DNA from: Cylicocyclus nassatus
Taxonomy: Eukaryota > Nematoda > Chromadorea > Rhabditida > Strongylidae
Direction: 5' to 3'
Length of the DNA: 64,000 nucleotides
Assembly: GCA_958299035.1 (NCBI GenBank)
Contig: CATQJL010000001.1
Location: 106,843,769 to 106,907,768, forward strand
In this document: positions 1 to 10,787 of the stretch, in pieces
How positions within the stretch are numbered: the stretch's first letter is position 1
How the letters are laid out: each line of letters begins with the position of its first letter
Notes under the pieces: model-generated
The model's database searches: none
The model's input: the letters and a program-made list of their open reading frames with translations, nothing else
What the model was told of the DNA's origin: nothing
Translations under genes and position numbers: made by a program

Positions 1-2430
1 GTCAATTTATGTCTTCCAGCAGCCAAAAACTCAGATATGTCGGTAAAAACGAAGCAGCATTTTCTTCGATGATGTCTTGCCAGTGAACGGGCTCATTTCT
101 TGAACAGAAGCTGGCCCAGCGTTTTCTTTTGAAGGACAATCTTACCGAAACTGTCCTGTCGTATAAAACCCTAGTTCTTTCCTTCCCTCGAAACCAAGCT
201 CCTTATGCTTCCGCTTTTAGCAGAAGTATGGTTGAGAAGAAGGGTAATTTTTCCAGCAAGTTTCTGTATAATCAAATATTGACACTCAAAAACTTTTAGC
301 GCAAATATCTTGTTGCCTGAGCCCTGAGTCTTTTCTTCCCTCGAGACCAAGCTCCCTGTTTTTTGCTTCTAGGGACAAAAGTGTGGTTTTTGCAAAGTTC
401 AGAAGGCCAGAATTTTCAGCAAAGATGATTTCCTGTCGCAAGAAGCTCATGGGTCTGTTTGGATGTATGTCAAGAGGCGCGATTCTTATTACCAGATGGG
501 CAGTATATAGCACATACTTAGTGTTTTATGAAGTTCCAGGATTATTTGAAATTTCAAAAGAAGTACATAGAAGAATTGCAGGAATTCTTCGATCTTATCA
601 TTTTGAAAGCGATTCAAAACAAAATTGAAGGTCAAAAACCCCATGAAAATGCAGTTTGTAGCAATTTTGTAACTATTTCGGTCAGTTTTCTAGCAAAAGT
701 CGTCGAACTTATCAAATGGTTACTTCAAACAGCTAGTAAGCCGATGGACTTTGTCCGACACTTTTTGAACACTCCCATAGCGAGAAACTGAAGTTTTAAG
801 TTGGTGACAGCCAGAAAAATCGCGCCTCTTGACCGTCTCCCGGTCTGTCTTTCCCTCGAGACCACTCTTCTGTTTTCAGAGGCAGAAGTCTGGTTTTTGC
901 AGAGTGGAATGGCCACAAGTGAATTTTAAACAAGTTTCTGTAGAATACACATTGACACCCAGAAGTTTTCAGCGAAAATATCTTGCTGGCTGAGCTTATG
1001 AGTCTCTTTTCCTCGAAACCAAGCTATCTGTGCTGTTTTGCTTTTAGGGGTAGAAGTATGGATTTTGCAGAGTAGAATGGCCACGAGTTTCAAACAAGTT
1101 TCTGTATAATGAAACATCGACAACCAGAAACTTCTGGCGAAAACATCTTGTTGCCTGAGGCCATAATCCTTACTTCCCTCGAGACCAAGCTCCTTGTGCT
1201 TTTTTGTTTTTTGGGCCAGAAGTGTGGTTTTTGAGTTTTATGGTTTTTTGCGAAGTTTGGGAGTCAAAAGTCTTAGAAAAGTTTGGGAGTCAAAAGTCTT
1301 AGAAAATGTCCTGTCGGATGAAACTCATGGGTCTGTCTCTCTCTAGAGACTAAATCTCTGTGCTTTTCTGCTTTCAGGGCAGAAGTACTGGTTTTTGCGA
1401 AGTAGAAGGGGCCGAAAGTTTCTGTGAAAATGTCCTGTTGCAAGAAGCTCATGGGTCTGTCCTTCCTTAGAGACTAAATTCCCTGTGCTTTTCTGCTTTT
1501 AGGGGCAGAAGCACTGGTTTTTGCGAAGTCTAGGAGGTCAGACGCCCTAGCGAAAATGCTTGTCGCATGAAGCCTCATGGCTCTGCCATTTTCTCGAGAC
1601 CAAGCTTTCCGTACTGTTTTGCTTTTAGAGGAAGAAGTGTGGTTTTTGCAAAGTAGAATGGCCAGAAGTAAATTTTAAGCAAGTTTCTGTATGATTATTG
1701 ACACCCATAAACTTCTGGCGAGAATACCGTTGCCTGAAGCCATGATTCTTTCTTCCCCCGAGACTGGATTTTCTCTGCTTTTCTGCGTTTAGGGGCAGAA
1801 GTACTGGTTTTTGCGAAGTCTAGGGGGTCAAACGTCTTAGCGAGACTGTCCTGTTGGATGAAGCTCATGGGTCTGTCCTTCCCTCGAGAACACTTCGTGA
1901 TTTTTTACTTTTAGAGGCAGAAGTATGGTTTTTTTTGCAAAGTAGAAGGGCCAGAAGTAAATTTTTGAAGCAAGTTTCAGTATGAATAAACGTTGACACC
2001 CAGAAAGTTTCAGCGAGAGTATCTTGCTGGCTGAGCTTATTAGTGTTTTCTCCTCGAGACCAAAAGGGCCAGAAGTAAATTTCAAGCAAGTTCTGTATAA
2101 TCATTGACACCCAGAAACTTCTGGCGAAAGTCTCTTGCTGCCTGAGGCTATAATTCTTTCTTCCATCGAGACCAAGCTCCCTGTCTTTCTGCTTTTAGAG
2201 CCAGATATGTGGTTTTTGAGTTTTGTGGTTTTTGCAGTTTGAGAGCCTAAAGTTTCAGTGAAAATGCCGTGCCGGATGAAGCTCATGGGTCTGTCCTTCC
2301 CCAGAAACCACTTTTCTGCTTTCAGAGGCAGAAGTATGGTTTTTGCAGAGTCGAAGGGACAGAAGTGAATTTAAGGAAATTTCTGTATAATTAGATATTG
2401 ACTCGTAGAAATTCTTAGCGAAAATATCGG
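1..2430. repeat. Degenerate tandem array, units ~112-171 bp
   Basis: A motif like CCTCGAGACCAAGCTCC recurs near 185, 340, 855, 1010, 1175, 1345, 1470, 1595, 1755, 1882, 2053, 2165 and 2300. It is followed each time by a GCTTTTAGGGGCAGAAG-like stretch, GTTTTTGCAAAGT, and often GCAAGTTTCTGTATAAT and GACACCCAGAAACTTC. Spacing alternates between about 125 and 160 bp. Copies diverge strongly and carry different internal deletions, so this is an old satellite-like array. Short frames on both strands are not conserved between units; no gene is seen. Confidence 0.8.
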
Positions 2431-2972
2431 TATTTTTCCGTTATCCGGACCCATTTCTTCGAAAAGCTCCCATGTGATACTTTCTTTAGTCTAAGAATGA
2501 TTTTTTATAGTTTCTACGAGGACTGCCTCCTTGCCACGTGTCACAAAAAAATTGACACTTTTCGGTTCATTCTGACATTTTTTTTCGAAACCATTTCCGG
2601 GGAGGTGAAAGAGATTGTAGTCACTTTTGAGCTGTTTAATTGTTTTACATAAAAGCAAAACAATCATGAATTTGTTTTAGATCATCTTGCTTGCTTTCAG
2701 TGGTGATTTAATAATGCTTTTCTCTTGAAACCCTTTTGGCCATGCGATTTTAGCCAGAAAAGACTATAAATGAAGCTTGAAGTCCCTTGCTGCCGCTTAT
2801 TTTGCCTCTTAAATGATTTCATCTCACGCACTTCTCTATTCCGAGCAAGTCTAGGCTTGCCGCCTCAGTTTATAAGCATTTTCTTCCCTCGAAACCAGGC
2901 TCTATGTGCTTTTGATTTTGGGGGCAGAAGTAGGATTCAAAAAGGTAAAGGCGGGCCAAAGTGAATTTATAA
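2431..2972. other. Non-genic spacer ending in one more array unit
   Basis: 2431-2880 is AT-rich and shows no recognisable gene or repeat. 2881-2972 is an isolated unit of the 1-2430 array (CCCTCGAAACCAGGCTC, GGGGGCAGAAGT). PLE1 is inserted directly after it. Confidence 0.5.
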
Positions 2973-3084
2973 CAACTTTAGGTAACTCAAAAGTTCTCCT
3001 TTCTTTAAACCTTGGCATAATGTTGAGTACTGCTCAATTTCTTCTTTGCCACGACAGGTTTTTATAGCAACAATTTATTGTGCT

Positions 3085-3120
3085 GCCTAACGTTTCGGCG
3101 GATACGCCGTCCTCAGAGGC
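3085..3120 (-). ncRNA. Hammerhead ribozyme motif, sense strand of PLE1
   Basis: Read on the minus strand: helix I GCCU...AGGC, core CUGAGGA, a 4-5 bp helix II (GGCG/CGCC with a UAUC loop), GAAA, then ACGU and one unpaired base before the second half of helix I. This is a type I hammerhead with a minimal helix III, the form known from Penelope-like elements. It lies downstream of the endonuclease domain in the pseudo-LTR, on the coding strand. The core has G at the variable position and one extra base before helix II. Activity is inferred, not shown. Confidence 0.75.
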
Positions 3121-3335
3121 CTGAAAGTGAGTCAATCACTTTTATCAAACGTATTATGCCATCAAATGCCTCGACCAACTCGCACGTTTGACTCGTCCAA
3201 TGCAACCGCAGTCCAGCGTCCAAGCTCGATCAACTTACCAAGACTCCCAGAGAAGAGCACGATAGAGGCTCTTTAGGTCGCCTACAGTGTACGGTAACAA
3301 TAAACAGTCCAACTGGTTTGGACATGTTTAAATAG

Positions 3336-6013
3336 CTATAGGCTATCGAAATCACAAAATGATAAGAACGGCTTCAGATCATTCGTCACAGACAACTGTT
3401 CATTCTTGCTATTTAATTTCGGGTTACGAGCAAGAATGAACGCGGCTTCTAACACTTTTCGAGCAGAGATGTTGTCCTCGATTGCCAGTATGCTGCAATT
3501 TATGTCAAAGTCTTCGCCGCCATGATCTTCGCTTCTATGCTTCCCCAATGGGCTTACAAGGCTCTGTCTTCTTTTGCTGGCCAGATGTTCATTTACACGT
3601 ACAAAAAGCGGTCGACCGGTCTCGCCGATGTAAATGGCCCGGCATGTTCGACATTCCAACTGGTAAACTACACCACTTTTTGAGCAATCTCCTGACCTTC
3701 CGTTAGTGCACACAACACAATTTCGCGATGTGCAAGCTCTATCGTATAACCGATTTCGTACCAGTTGTTTCTTGATGTTGTCTTGTGGTAAATTCACTAG
3801 AACAACATCATTATCCAACTGTGCTTGCGTAATACATCGTTTGACTGCGTTGGTCACTTTGTCGCATATAAACGGCAAGCATAAAGGAACACGTGTTCGA
3901 CTTTGGTTGCTGTCGTTCATGTATGTTCGTTTGGAGGCTTTCGATTGCAGCGAGTATCCGTTGTTGGAAGCTATGACGCGTGCCATTTCCAGAGACTCAA
4001 GTCTCTCACTTTCTCCGCTGCACACGCTGATGGCTGTCTTGAACATGTTGCGGATAACCGCACGTTTCACGGCAGTTGGGTGAGCGGAAGTGGCGTGTAA
4101 GATAATGTTCTTGCTGCTCTCTTTCCGATACCATTTAATGTGTACAGCGCCGTTTGCCAACATCACCTGTGTGTTAAGGTAGGGTAACCAGTCATCGTGT
4201 GGTTTCTCTCTAGTTAAGCTAATGTACTGCGATTGTTCATTGAGGGTCTTAAAGCACTCATCCATTTCGGACTGAGTCGAAGTCACAATGAATCGTCTAT
4301 ATATCGACAGTACATTAGGGGACCTCGCGTTAATACAGGCTCTTCTATCTTGCTCATAAAGCAGACAGCAAGAACCGGCGCTAGTCTTTGCCCCATCGCC
4401 AGCCCTCTTACTTGTGCGTAAAACTTGCCCGACCATTTAAAGATGTTACATCCAAGGCATTCCTTGATTAGAGCGATGATGCGCACTTTACTGAGTCCGT
4501 ACGTTTCCATACTTGCAATATGCGTATCGAGGAGCTCAGAAAGTGCTTGTAGGGCGTCATCATTAGACACATTTGTGTATAATGACTCCACATCAAACGA
4601 CTCCATTACACAATTCTGGTCGAAATGCGTATTGTGTAATTGTTCAAGAAAGCGGTTGGTGTTCGGTAAATGGGCGGGTATTTTAGTTAAGAGTTGGCTG
4701 ACAATCTTGTTTAAAAACCATGCAATTCTGTCTGTTGGCCCTCCAACACAACTGATGATTGGTCTAATCTTGCAAGTTGCGGCTGACACATTTTGTGGGT
4801 CGGTCGAGAGCTTGTGCGTTTTTACGAGGCCATAGAAGACAGGGCAGCTTGGGTTTTCAATCTTGAGCCGACTGAGGAACCTTTCTTCTATACCGGCTTG
4901 CTTGCCAATCATCATCCAGATGTGGTTCAGTCGCTTGCATTGAGAAAGATATTCTTTCTCCGTCGTAACACGATAGACTGAATCATCGGATAAGTGATTT
5001 TCGGTAATATCACGGTCCAGTGTCTGAGGCATGACGACGAACTCACCCCCTTTATCGATGACTGAAAGCCGGAGGGTGCCGTTCGCTGTCAGTTCCCGTA
5101 GCTCCTTGAAACCCTGCTTTTGTGCGTAAGTCAAATTGGAATATTTGAAACTGCGGCTTTCATTTAGAATGCTCAAAATGCCCGCCGACAGTATCCGAAA
5201 TTTGACATCAGCTTCATGGCAGGGATCGGGTTCTTTGTAGAACGACGAAGGGAAAGGTATTGAGGGTAGCGGTCTTCTACAAGAAACAGAAGCTTGTATG
5301 TTGTTATCAAGCCTGACTTTGGTCCGTAACTGATCTCTAAAACGTTGCAAGGAGCCTAATACTTTGCGAAAGACCTTGAAATCAACATTTTGCGTAGGCG
5401 CAAAGGAGGGTCCCAAGCTCAGAAGGTCTATAGCGTTAGAAGAGATGTCAACGTTGCCTAAAACAGTGACCTTAGCCGTTTTATCAAACTGAGATTGATC
5501 TGCATTAAATGACCGTTGTTGAGTTTCTGGGTTGTCTGATTCAAGCTTGGATAAACTAGACTTACGCTCGCCCAGGAGTACGTCAAACTTTCTGCGTAGT
5601 CTGGCTTTAGCATCAGACCGCACAATGTCGCAGACATTTCTTGACGCGCTTTCAATCCTCTGCCAGATAACATTATCTAACAATCTTCGACAAGCTTCTT
5701 CCTTCGTTCTGCACTTCATTCGGCTGGAGTATAAGACGTACTGCTTCTGCTTTATCGTAATTCCCAAAATCGACTTATACAATCCACGTATTTTGGGATG
5801 ATCTTCGGGGAGATTGCACGTGACTCCAAGCTTCTTGTTCGTAATGAAGTGAGGTAGCACGTCTTCTGTTCGACATCGTTTGAGAAACGTAAGTGACTGG
5901 TTCGTACTTATCACTTTTTGACGAAGCGCTAAGGCTCCTTTTACTAAGGAGAATAGATGTGGCGGTATGTTTCGAAGTAACTCAAAAGTTCTCCTTTCTT
6001 TAAACCTTGGCAT
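3336..6013 (-). pseudogene. Penelope-like reverse transcriptase / GIY-YIG endonuclease, one frameshift
   Basis: Two overlapping minus frames (6013-4283, 576 codons; 4436-3336, 366 codons) are one polyprotein split by a frameshift near 4287. The first begins MPRFKERRTFELLRN. It holds the reverse transcriptase palm, including ESFDVESLYTNV with the motif A aspartates and AMGQRLAPVLA, and ends at motif C (YIDDSL), where a stop follows immediately. The second resumes with VTSTQSEMDECF, then a thumb-like region, a cysteine-rich linker (CVVC, CSKSG, CRTC) and the GIY-YIG nuclease (YIGETGRP, then R..EH and an H/E-rich end). The break falls just after the catalytic aspartates and looks like loss of one base. 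The function would be target-primed retrotransposition. Family assignment is secure; activity of this copy is unlikely. Confidence 0.9.
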
Positions 6014-6085
6014 AATGTTGAGTATTGCTCAATTTCTTCTTTGCCACGACAGGTTTTTATAGCAACAATTTATTGTGCTGCCTAT

Positions 6086-6547
6086 TGCATACTGGCAATC
6101 GAGGACAACATCTCTGCTCGAAAAGTGTTAGAAGCCGCGTTCATTCTTGCTCGTAACCCGAAATTAAATAGCAAGAATGAACAGTTGTCTGTGACGAATG
6201 ATCTGAAGCCGTTCTTATCATTTTGTGATTTCGATAGCCTATAGCTATTTAAACATGTCCAAACCAGTTGGACTGTTTATTGTTACCGTACACTGTAGGC
6301 GACCTAAAGAGCCTCTATCGTGCTCTTCTCTGGGAGTCTTGGTAAGTTGATCGAGCTTGGACGCTGGACTGCGGTTGCATTGGACGAGTCAAACGTGCTA
6401 GTTGGTCGAGGCATTTGATGGCATAATACGTTTGATAAAAGTGATTGACTCACTTTCAGGCCTCTGAGGACGGCGTATCCGCCGAAACGTTAGGCAGCAC
6501 AATAAATTGTTGCTATAAAAACCTGTCGTGGCAAAGAAGAAATTGAG
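6086..6547 (+). repeat. Inverted copy of PLE1 3' end at the element's 5' end
   Basis: This is the reverse complement of about 3030-3494 with very few differences. On the plus strand it re-encodes the last ~50 codons of the endonuclease frame (ILAIEDNISARKVLEAAF..., stop at 6242-6244) and repeats the pseudo-LTR with its ribozyme. The junction with the 5' coding repeat is at about 6085. PLE2 has the same head-to-head arrangement, so this looks like a regular product of the insertion mechanism. Confidence 0.85.
6460..6495 (+). ncRNA. Hammerhead ribozyme motif, inverted PLE1 copy
   Basis: Exact inverted counterpart of 3085-3120: GCCT, CTGAGGA, GGCG-TATC-CGCC, GAAACGT, T, AGGC. It is antisense to the PLE1 coding frame but part of any plus-strand transcript across the element. 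Confidence 0.7.
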
Positions 6548-6589
6548 CAACTTTAGGTAAATTTACCGCCTTCGTCATTTCCGAGTGTG

Positions 6590-8310
6590 AATATAGAATT
6601 CTCAGCATGCTCACTTACCCCCGGATTAGTGCCATCTGAGCCTCTTAGCTTCAGCTTTGAAAAAAAGATGAAATCAATAAAAGTAATGGAAATTCTCAAA
6701 AACTATCTTTGCAGTGAGCGTGCTCACATACAACTTTGTGCAATGTCAGCCGTGTAGCTCTAATTTTACAAAGAATAGAAAAATCGACAAAAATAATAGG
6801 TTCTTCTAAGAACACTTATTACAATCGTAATCGGCATGCTCGCTTTCTCCCATGTGCCAAATCCCAGTTCCTGGCTTAAACTTTGCAAAAAATCGATAAA
6901 GCCAGTGAAGGTAAGTGACAAGTTGTAAAATAAAAATGTGCTCGTGAGCAGCATGCTCAATTACCTGCCTGTATCAATCCCCAACGCCATAGTTCAAACA
7001 TTGCAAAAAATCAAGCAAACCAATAGAAGTAAGGGGTATTTTCTGAAATGTTATGATATTCGTAATCAGCATGTTCCCTTACCCCCGTATGCCAACTCCC
7101 AGCCCCGTAGCTTGAACTTTGCCAAAAAATCGATAAAATGATAAAAAATAACTGATAATTCTAAAAACTAATACTGTATTCGTAATCAGCATGCTCGATT
7201 ATCCCCGCGTGCCAAACCTCAGCCCCGTAGCTTGAACCATGCAAAAAAATCGATAAAATGATAAAAATAACTGATAATTCTAAAAGCTATATTGTATTCG
7301 TAATCAGCATGTTCGCTTGTCCTCCTGTGCCAACTCCCAGCCCCGTAGCTTGAACTTTGCCAAAAAATCGATAAAATGATAAAAATAACTGATAATTCTA
7401 AAAACTAATATTGTATTCGTAATCAGCATGTTCGCTTGTCCTCCTGTGCCAACTCCCAGCCCCGTAGCTTGAACTTTGCCAAAAAATCGATAAAATGATA
7501 ATAACTGATAATTCTAAAAACTAATACTGTATTCGTAATCAGCATGCTCGATTACCCCCGCGTGCCATTTCCTAGCTCCGTAGCTTGAACTTTGCCAAAA
7601 AATCGATAAAATGATAATAACTGATAATTCTAAAAACTAATACTGTATTCGTAATCAGCATGCTCGATTACCCCCGCGTGCCATTTCCTAGCTCCGTAGC
7701 TTGAACTTTGCCAAAAAATCGATAAAATGATAAAAGTAATGGGCATTTTTGATAATGGCTATCAAATTCGTAATCAGCAAGCTCGATTACCCCCGTGTGC
7801 CAACTTCCAGCCCTGTAGCTTGAACTTTGCCAAAAAATCGATAAAATGATAAAAGTAATGGGCATTTTTGAAAATAGTTATCATATTCGTAATCAGCATG
7901 CTCGATTACCCCCGTATGCCAACCTCCAGCCCCCTAGCTTGAACTTCGCCAGAAAATCGATAAAATGATAAAAGTAATGGGCATTTTTGATAATGGTTAT
8001 CAAATTCGTAATCAGCAAGCTCGATTACCTCCGTGTGCCAACTCCCAGCCCCGTAGCTTGAACTTTGCCAGAAAATCGATAAAATGATAAAAGTAATGGG
8101 CATTTTTGAAAATAGTTATCATATTCGTAATCAGCAAGCTCGATTACCCCCGTGTGCCAACTTCCAGCCCCGTAGCTTGAACTTTGCCAAAAAATCGATA
8201 AAATCATAAAAGTAATGGGCATTTTTGATAATGGTTATCAAATTCGTAATCAGCAAGCTCGATTATCCCCGTGTGCCAACTCCCAGCCCCGTAGTTCAAA
8301 ATTTACAAAT
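6590..8310 (+). repeat. Tandem array of a ~119-bp unit, about 14 copies
   Basis: Each unit reads roughly: ATTCGTAATCAGCATGCTCG, ATTACCCCCGTGTGCCAACT, CCCAGCCCCGTAGCTTGAAC, TTTGCCAAAAAATCGATAAA, then ATGATAAAAGTAATGGGCAT and TTTTGAAAATAGTTATCAT. Copies are spaced at about 117-119 bp; GTAATCAGCA occurs near 7068, 7179, 7298, 7416, 7533, 7650, 7770, 7889, 8008, 8127 and 8246. Earlier units are more diverged. No gene. Single dispersed units occur near 21660-21905 and 26600-26700. Confidence 0.9.
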
Positions 8311-8456
8311 GATCGATAAATTTGGTAGAAGTAATAACAAGCTTCCATGCTGGAAAATGACAAACACGAAAACAACATCGAGGACCTACAGACAGCATCA
8401 ACAAGCATGCTTATCCACCAGCGTACAGACAAGCCACCAGTGTACAGACAAAATCC

Positions 8457-8514
8457 CATTCGGTTTTATATATATAGAAGGATATTTATCCTTCTATATA
8501 TATAAAACCGAATG
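8457..8514. repeat. Perfect 28-bp palindrome at the axis of two arrays
   Basis: 28 bases starting CATTCGGTTTTATATATATA are followed by two bases and then their exact reverse complement. Flanks to about 8340 and 8610 are also inverted copies with mismatches (TACAGACA / TGTCTGTG). The arrays on either side have opposite orientation, so this is the centre of a large inverted structure. Confidence 0.9.
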
Positions 8515-8589
8515 GTGTACTTGTCTGTGCGCTGGAGGATGCTGTCTGTCGTCCTCGATGGTGTTTTTCTGGTCGATGGTGTTTTCGTG

Positions 8590-9160
8590 TTTGTCGTTTT
8601 CCAGTATGGAAACTTGTTACTACTTCCACCAAATTTATCGATTATTTGCAATTTTTGAACTACGGGGCTCGGAGGTGAGACAGGGGGGTAGCGAACATGC
8701 TGATTACGAATATAATATTAGCTTTTGAAATTATCAGTTACTTTTATCATTTCGTCGATTTTTTTGCAAAGTTCAAGCTACGGGGCTGAGAGTTGGCACA
8801 GGGGGTAATCGAGCATGCTGATTACGAATATGATAACCATTTTCAAAAATGCCCATTACTTTTATCATTTTATCGATTTTTTTTGCAAAGTTCAAGCTAC
8901 GGGGCTGAGAGTTGGCACAGGGGGTATTCGAGCATGCTGATTACGAATATGATAACCATTTTCAAAAATACCCACTACTTTTATCATTTTATCGATTTTT
9001 TTGCAAATTTTGAACTAAGGGGCTGAGAGTTGGCACAGAGGGGTAATCGAGCATGCTGATTACGAATATGATAACCATTTTCAAAAATGCCCATTACTTT
9101 TATCATTTCGTCGATTTTTTTGCAAAGTTCAAGCTACGGGGCTGGAGTTGGTACAGGGGG
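8590..9160 (-). repeat. ~119-bp unit array, inverted, about 5 copies
   Basis: Same unit as 6590-8310 on the opposite strand: GCATGCTGATTACGAATATG recurs near 8697, 8814, 8934 and 9052, with TTGCAAAGTTCAAGCTACGG between copies. It ends in a G-rich stretch near 9150-9260. Confidence 0.9.
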
Positions 9161-9859
9161 GCATAGGTGCGATAGGGGGAGCCGGGCTCTCCCCAGTTGA
9201 AGGGGGTCTCGGCTGTTCCCGACCTTCCAGGGTGAAGGGGTATGTGAGTCTAGGGGGGGAGGGAGAAAGAGAGAAAAGGTAAAAAAGCGTGGTAGAGCTT
9301 TAATTTGCACCTTAATTAGGCACAAACTGAAAAAAGATTTAAAAATTTTTGAAAAAAATTATTTTTCAAAAAATTGACTTTATGAAGATCTGTGCTCCTG
9401 TTTCACTGCATCAACAAAAAACGATAGCAATAAGGTTTCCAAAAGATGTACAAGTCAGGAACAACTTCAATTCCTGCACATCATCATCAACAATATTACT
9501 ATCGCTAACGTCAGAGACAACAAGTTCGCTGCCTGAAAAATCTTCTTCTTCCTCCAAAAGGAGTCAAATCAATTTTACTTCTACTCCAAGTCATCGGAGT
9601 AGAAGTAGAATTGCGTACAAAAGCGTTCTGAGTCGAAAATGGATTTGAAACCTTCTTTTTTTTTCTAAGCGCTTTTGTGATTTTTTCCTGGCCCTCTGGT
9701 AGCACCAGGAAGGTCAGCAGGTAAGTGACCAGTTTCTTCATACCATCTTTCAGGATATTTCAAAAAGTCATACGGTAACAGCCTGTCTGGACCACTTATA
9801 CCAATCCTTTAAATGAACTTTTTAGAACAATATGTTCAGTAGAAGGTTGACAAACCTTA
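9161..9859. other. Non-genic stretch with one hairpin
   Basis: G-rich start (to about 9260), then AT-rich DNA. An 18-bp hairpin with one mismatch lies at 9570-9613 (TACTTCTACTCC / GGAGTAGAAGTA, 8-base loop). The short frames around it show no family resemblance. Confidence 0.45.
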
Positions 9860-10010
9860 AGTAATTGCTTAGATGCTCTATCGTTGTACGATTTTGCGTT
9901 GTGTTTTGATAACAAAGTAGATAGAAAACTTCTTTCTCCACCTCTGCCGTGCTAATCGGAATGGAAACTAGCTTTGCTAGTAAGTCCATCAGATTTTTGC
10001 GGTAAGTAAT
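9860..10010 (-). pseudogene. hAT transposase C-terminal remnant
   Basis: A minus-strand frame reads LLAKLVSIPISTAEVEK and then RTTIEHLSNYLRF. It resembles the C-terminal dimerisation region of hAT transposases, where an IP.S.A.VER motif precedes a helix ending in an EHL..L pattern. The segment between is garbled, consistent with an indel. No DDE catalytic part is seen nearby. Family call is by resemblance only; this is a decayed fragment. Confidence 0.4.
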
Positions 10011-10286
10011 AGGGAAAGAGCGAGATCGCATATGCTTTCGCAAACGGGAAGGAAATATTGCATACTTTTTTAGACCTTGTCGAACTCTGGCTTCACCTCC
10101 TCTGGCATACGTCTTGTCAGCTAACGAGAAAGCTGCTCAACTTCTTCTTTAACAGCATCTGCGGAATAGCCGCAAAAGTAAGTACTATGCTGTGTGTTGG
10201 TTTTTTTCAATATCATAGGTCATAATGTCACAAGGCGATAACTTCCAAAAGCATAAAGCACAAAGTTGGTTTCGCAATCCAGTCGG

Positions 10287-10762
10287 GATCTAACAAGGGA
10301 AGGATACTTGGTGACCGTGGCCTTTCGAAATGTAACGTATACCATTAAATGCATCTTGAAGCGCTGATTCCAAATCTGTTTTCGGTATCTGCTGTGCGGT
10401 TTTCCGAAAGAAGTTATGAACATTTCTTGCCACAAAAATTTGCACTGTTTTTGATGCAGGATTTACCAATATCGTTAGAATATTCGCTTACGCACTACAA
10501 AAAAGCGTCAAAATGAAGTAAAGCTCCACGTTAAGCTCAGAAAAACTGTCTTTGACAAATCAGAGTCTAAAAAGCCTGGATGCTAACGATTCTGACTGCC
10601 TAAATCTCGTAAAATCAATATAGAAAAAAGTCCATAATTTCGTTCACAGAGTCGCATAGCAAATAATGAACATAGGTTTGGAATCAGCGTTTCAAGGCGC
10701 ATCTACTGGTATACATCTCATTGCAAAAGACCACGGTCACCAAGTATCTTCCCTTGTAAGAG
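10287..10762. mobile_element. Foldback element, CTAACAAGGGAAG termini
   Basis: Starts CTAACAAGGGAAGGATACTT and ends in the inverse (AAGTATCTTCCCTTGTAAG). Inner arms are also inverted (GCATCTTGAAGCGCTGATTC / GAATCAGCGTTTCAAGGCGC). No coding capacity. Related elements: 20840-21297, 24178-24660 and 36806-37256. Confidence 0.65.
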
Positions 10763-10787
10763 CAGTAGCTATGCTTTGTACTAACAC

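Larger units (their letters stand above)
2986..6547 (-). mobile_element. PLE1: Penelope-like retroelement, near full length
   Basis: Element of about 3.56 kb on the minus strand, bounded by a perfect 13-bp direct repeat (CAACTTTAGGTAA at 2973-2985 and 6548-6560), read as the target-site duplication. It encodes a reverse transcriptase followed by a GIY-YIG endonuclease, the domain order that defines endonuclease-bearing Penelope-like elements. About 105 bp at 2986-3090 is repeated directly at about 5980-6085 (the start of the coding frame), as expected of a pseudo-LTR. 6086-6547 is an inverted copy of about 3030-3494. Both terminal regions carry a hammerhead ribozyme motif. The coding frame is broken once, so this copy is probably inactive. 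Confidence 0.9.

Noticed and set aside
6041..6244. Plus-strand GIY-YIG C-terminal frame as a separate gene
   Set aside because: It is the inverted copy of the PLE1 3' end, lacking the catalytic YIG part.
8250..8728. Frames up to 167 codons across the satellite palindrome
   Set aside because: Repeat translation; mirrored peptides on both strands (SLSFSSMETCYYF / SLSFSSMEACYYF).
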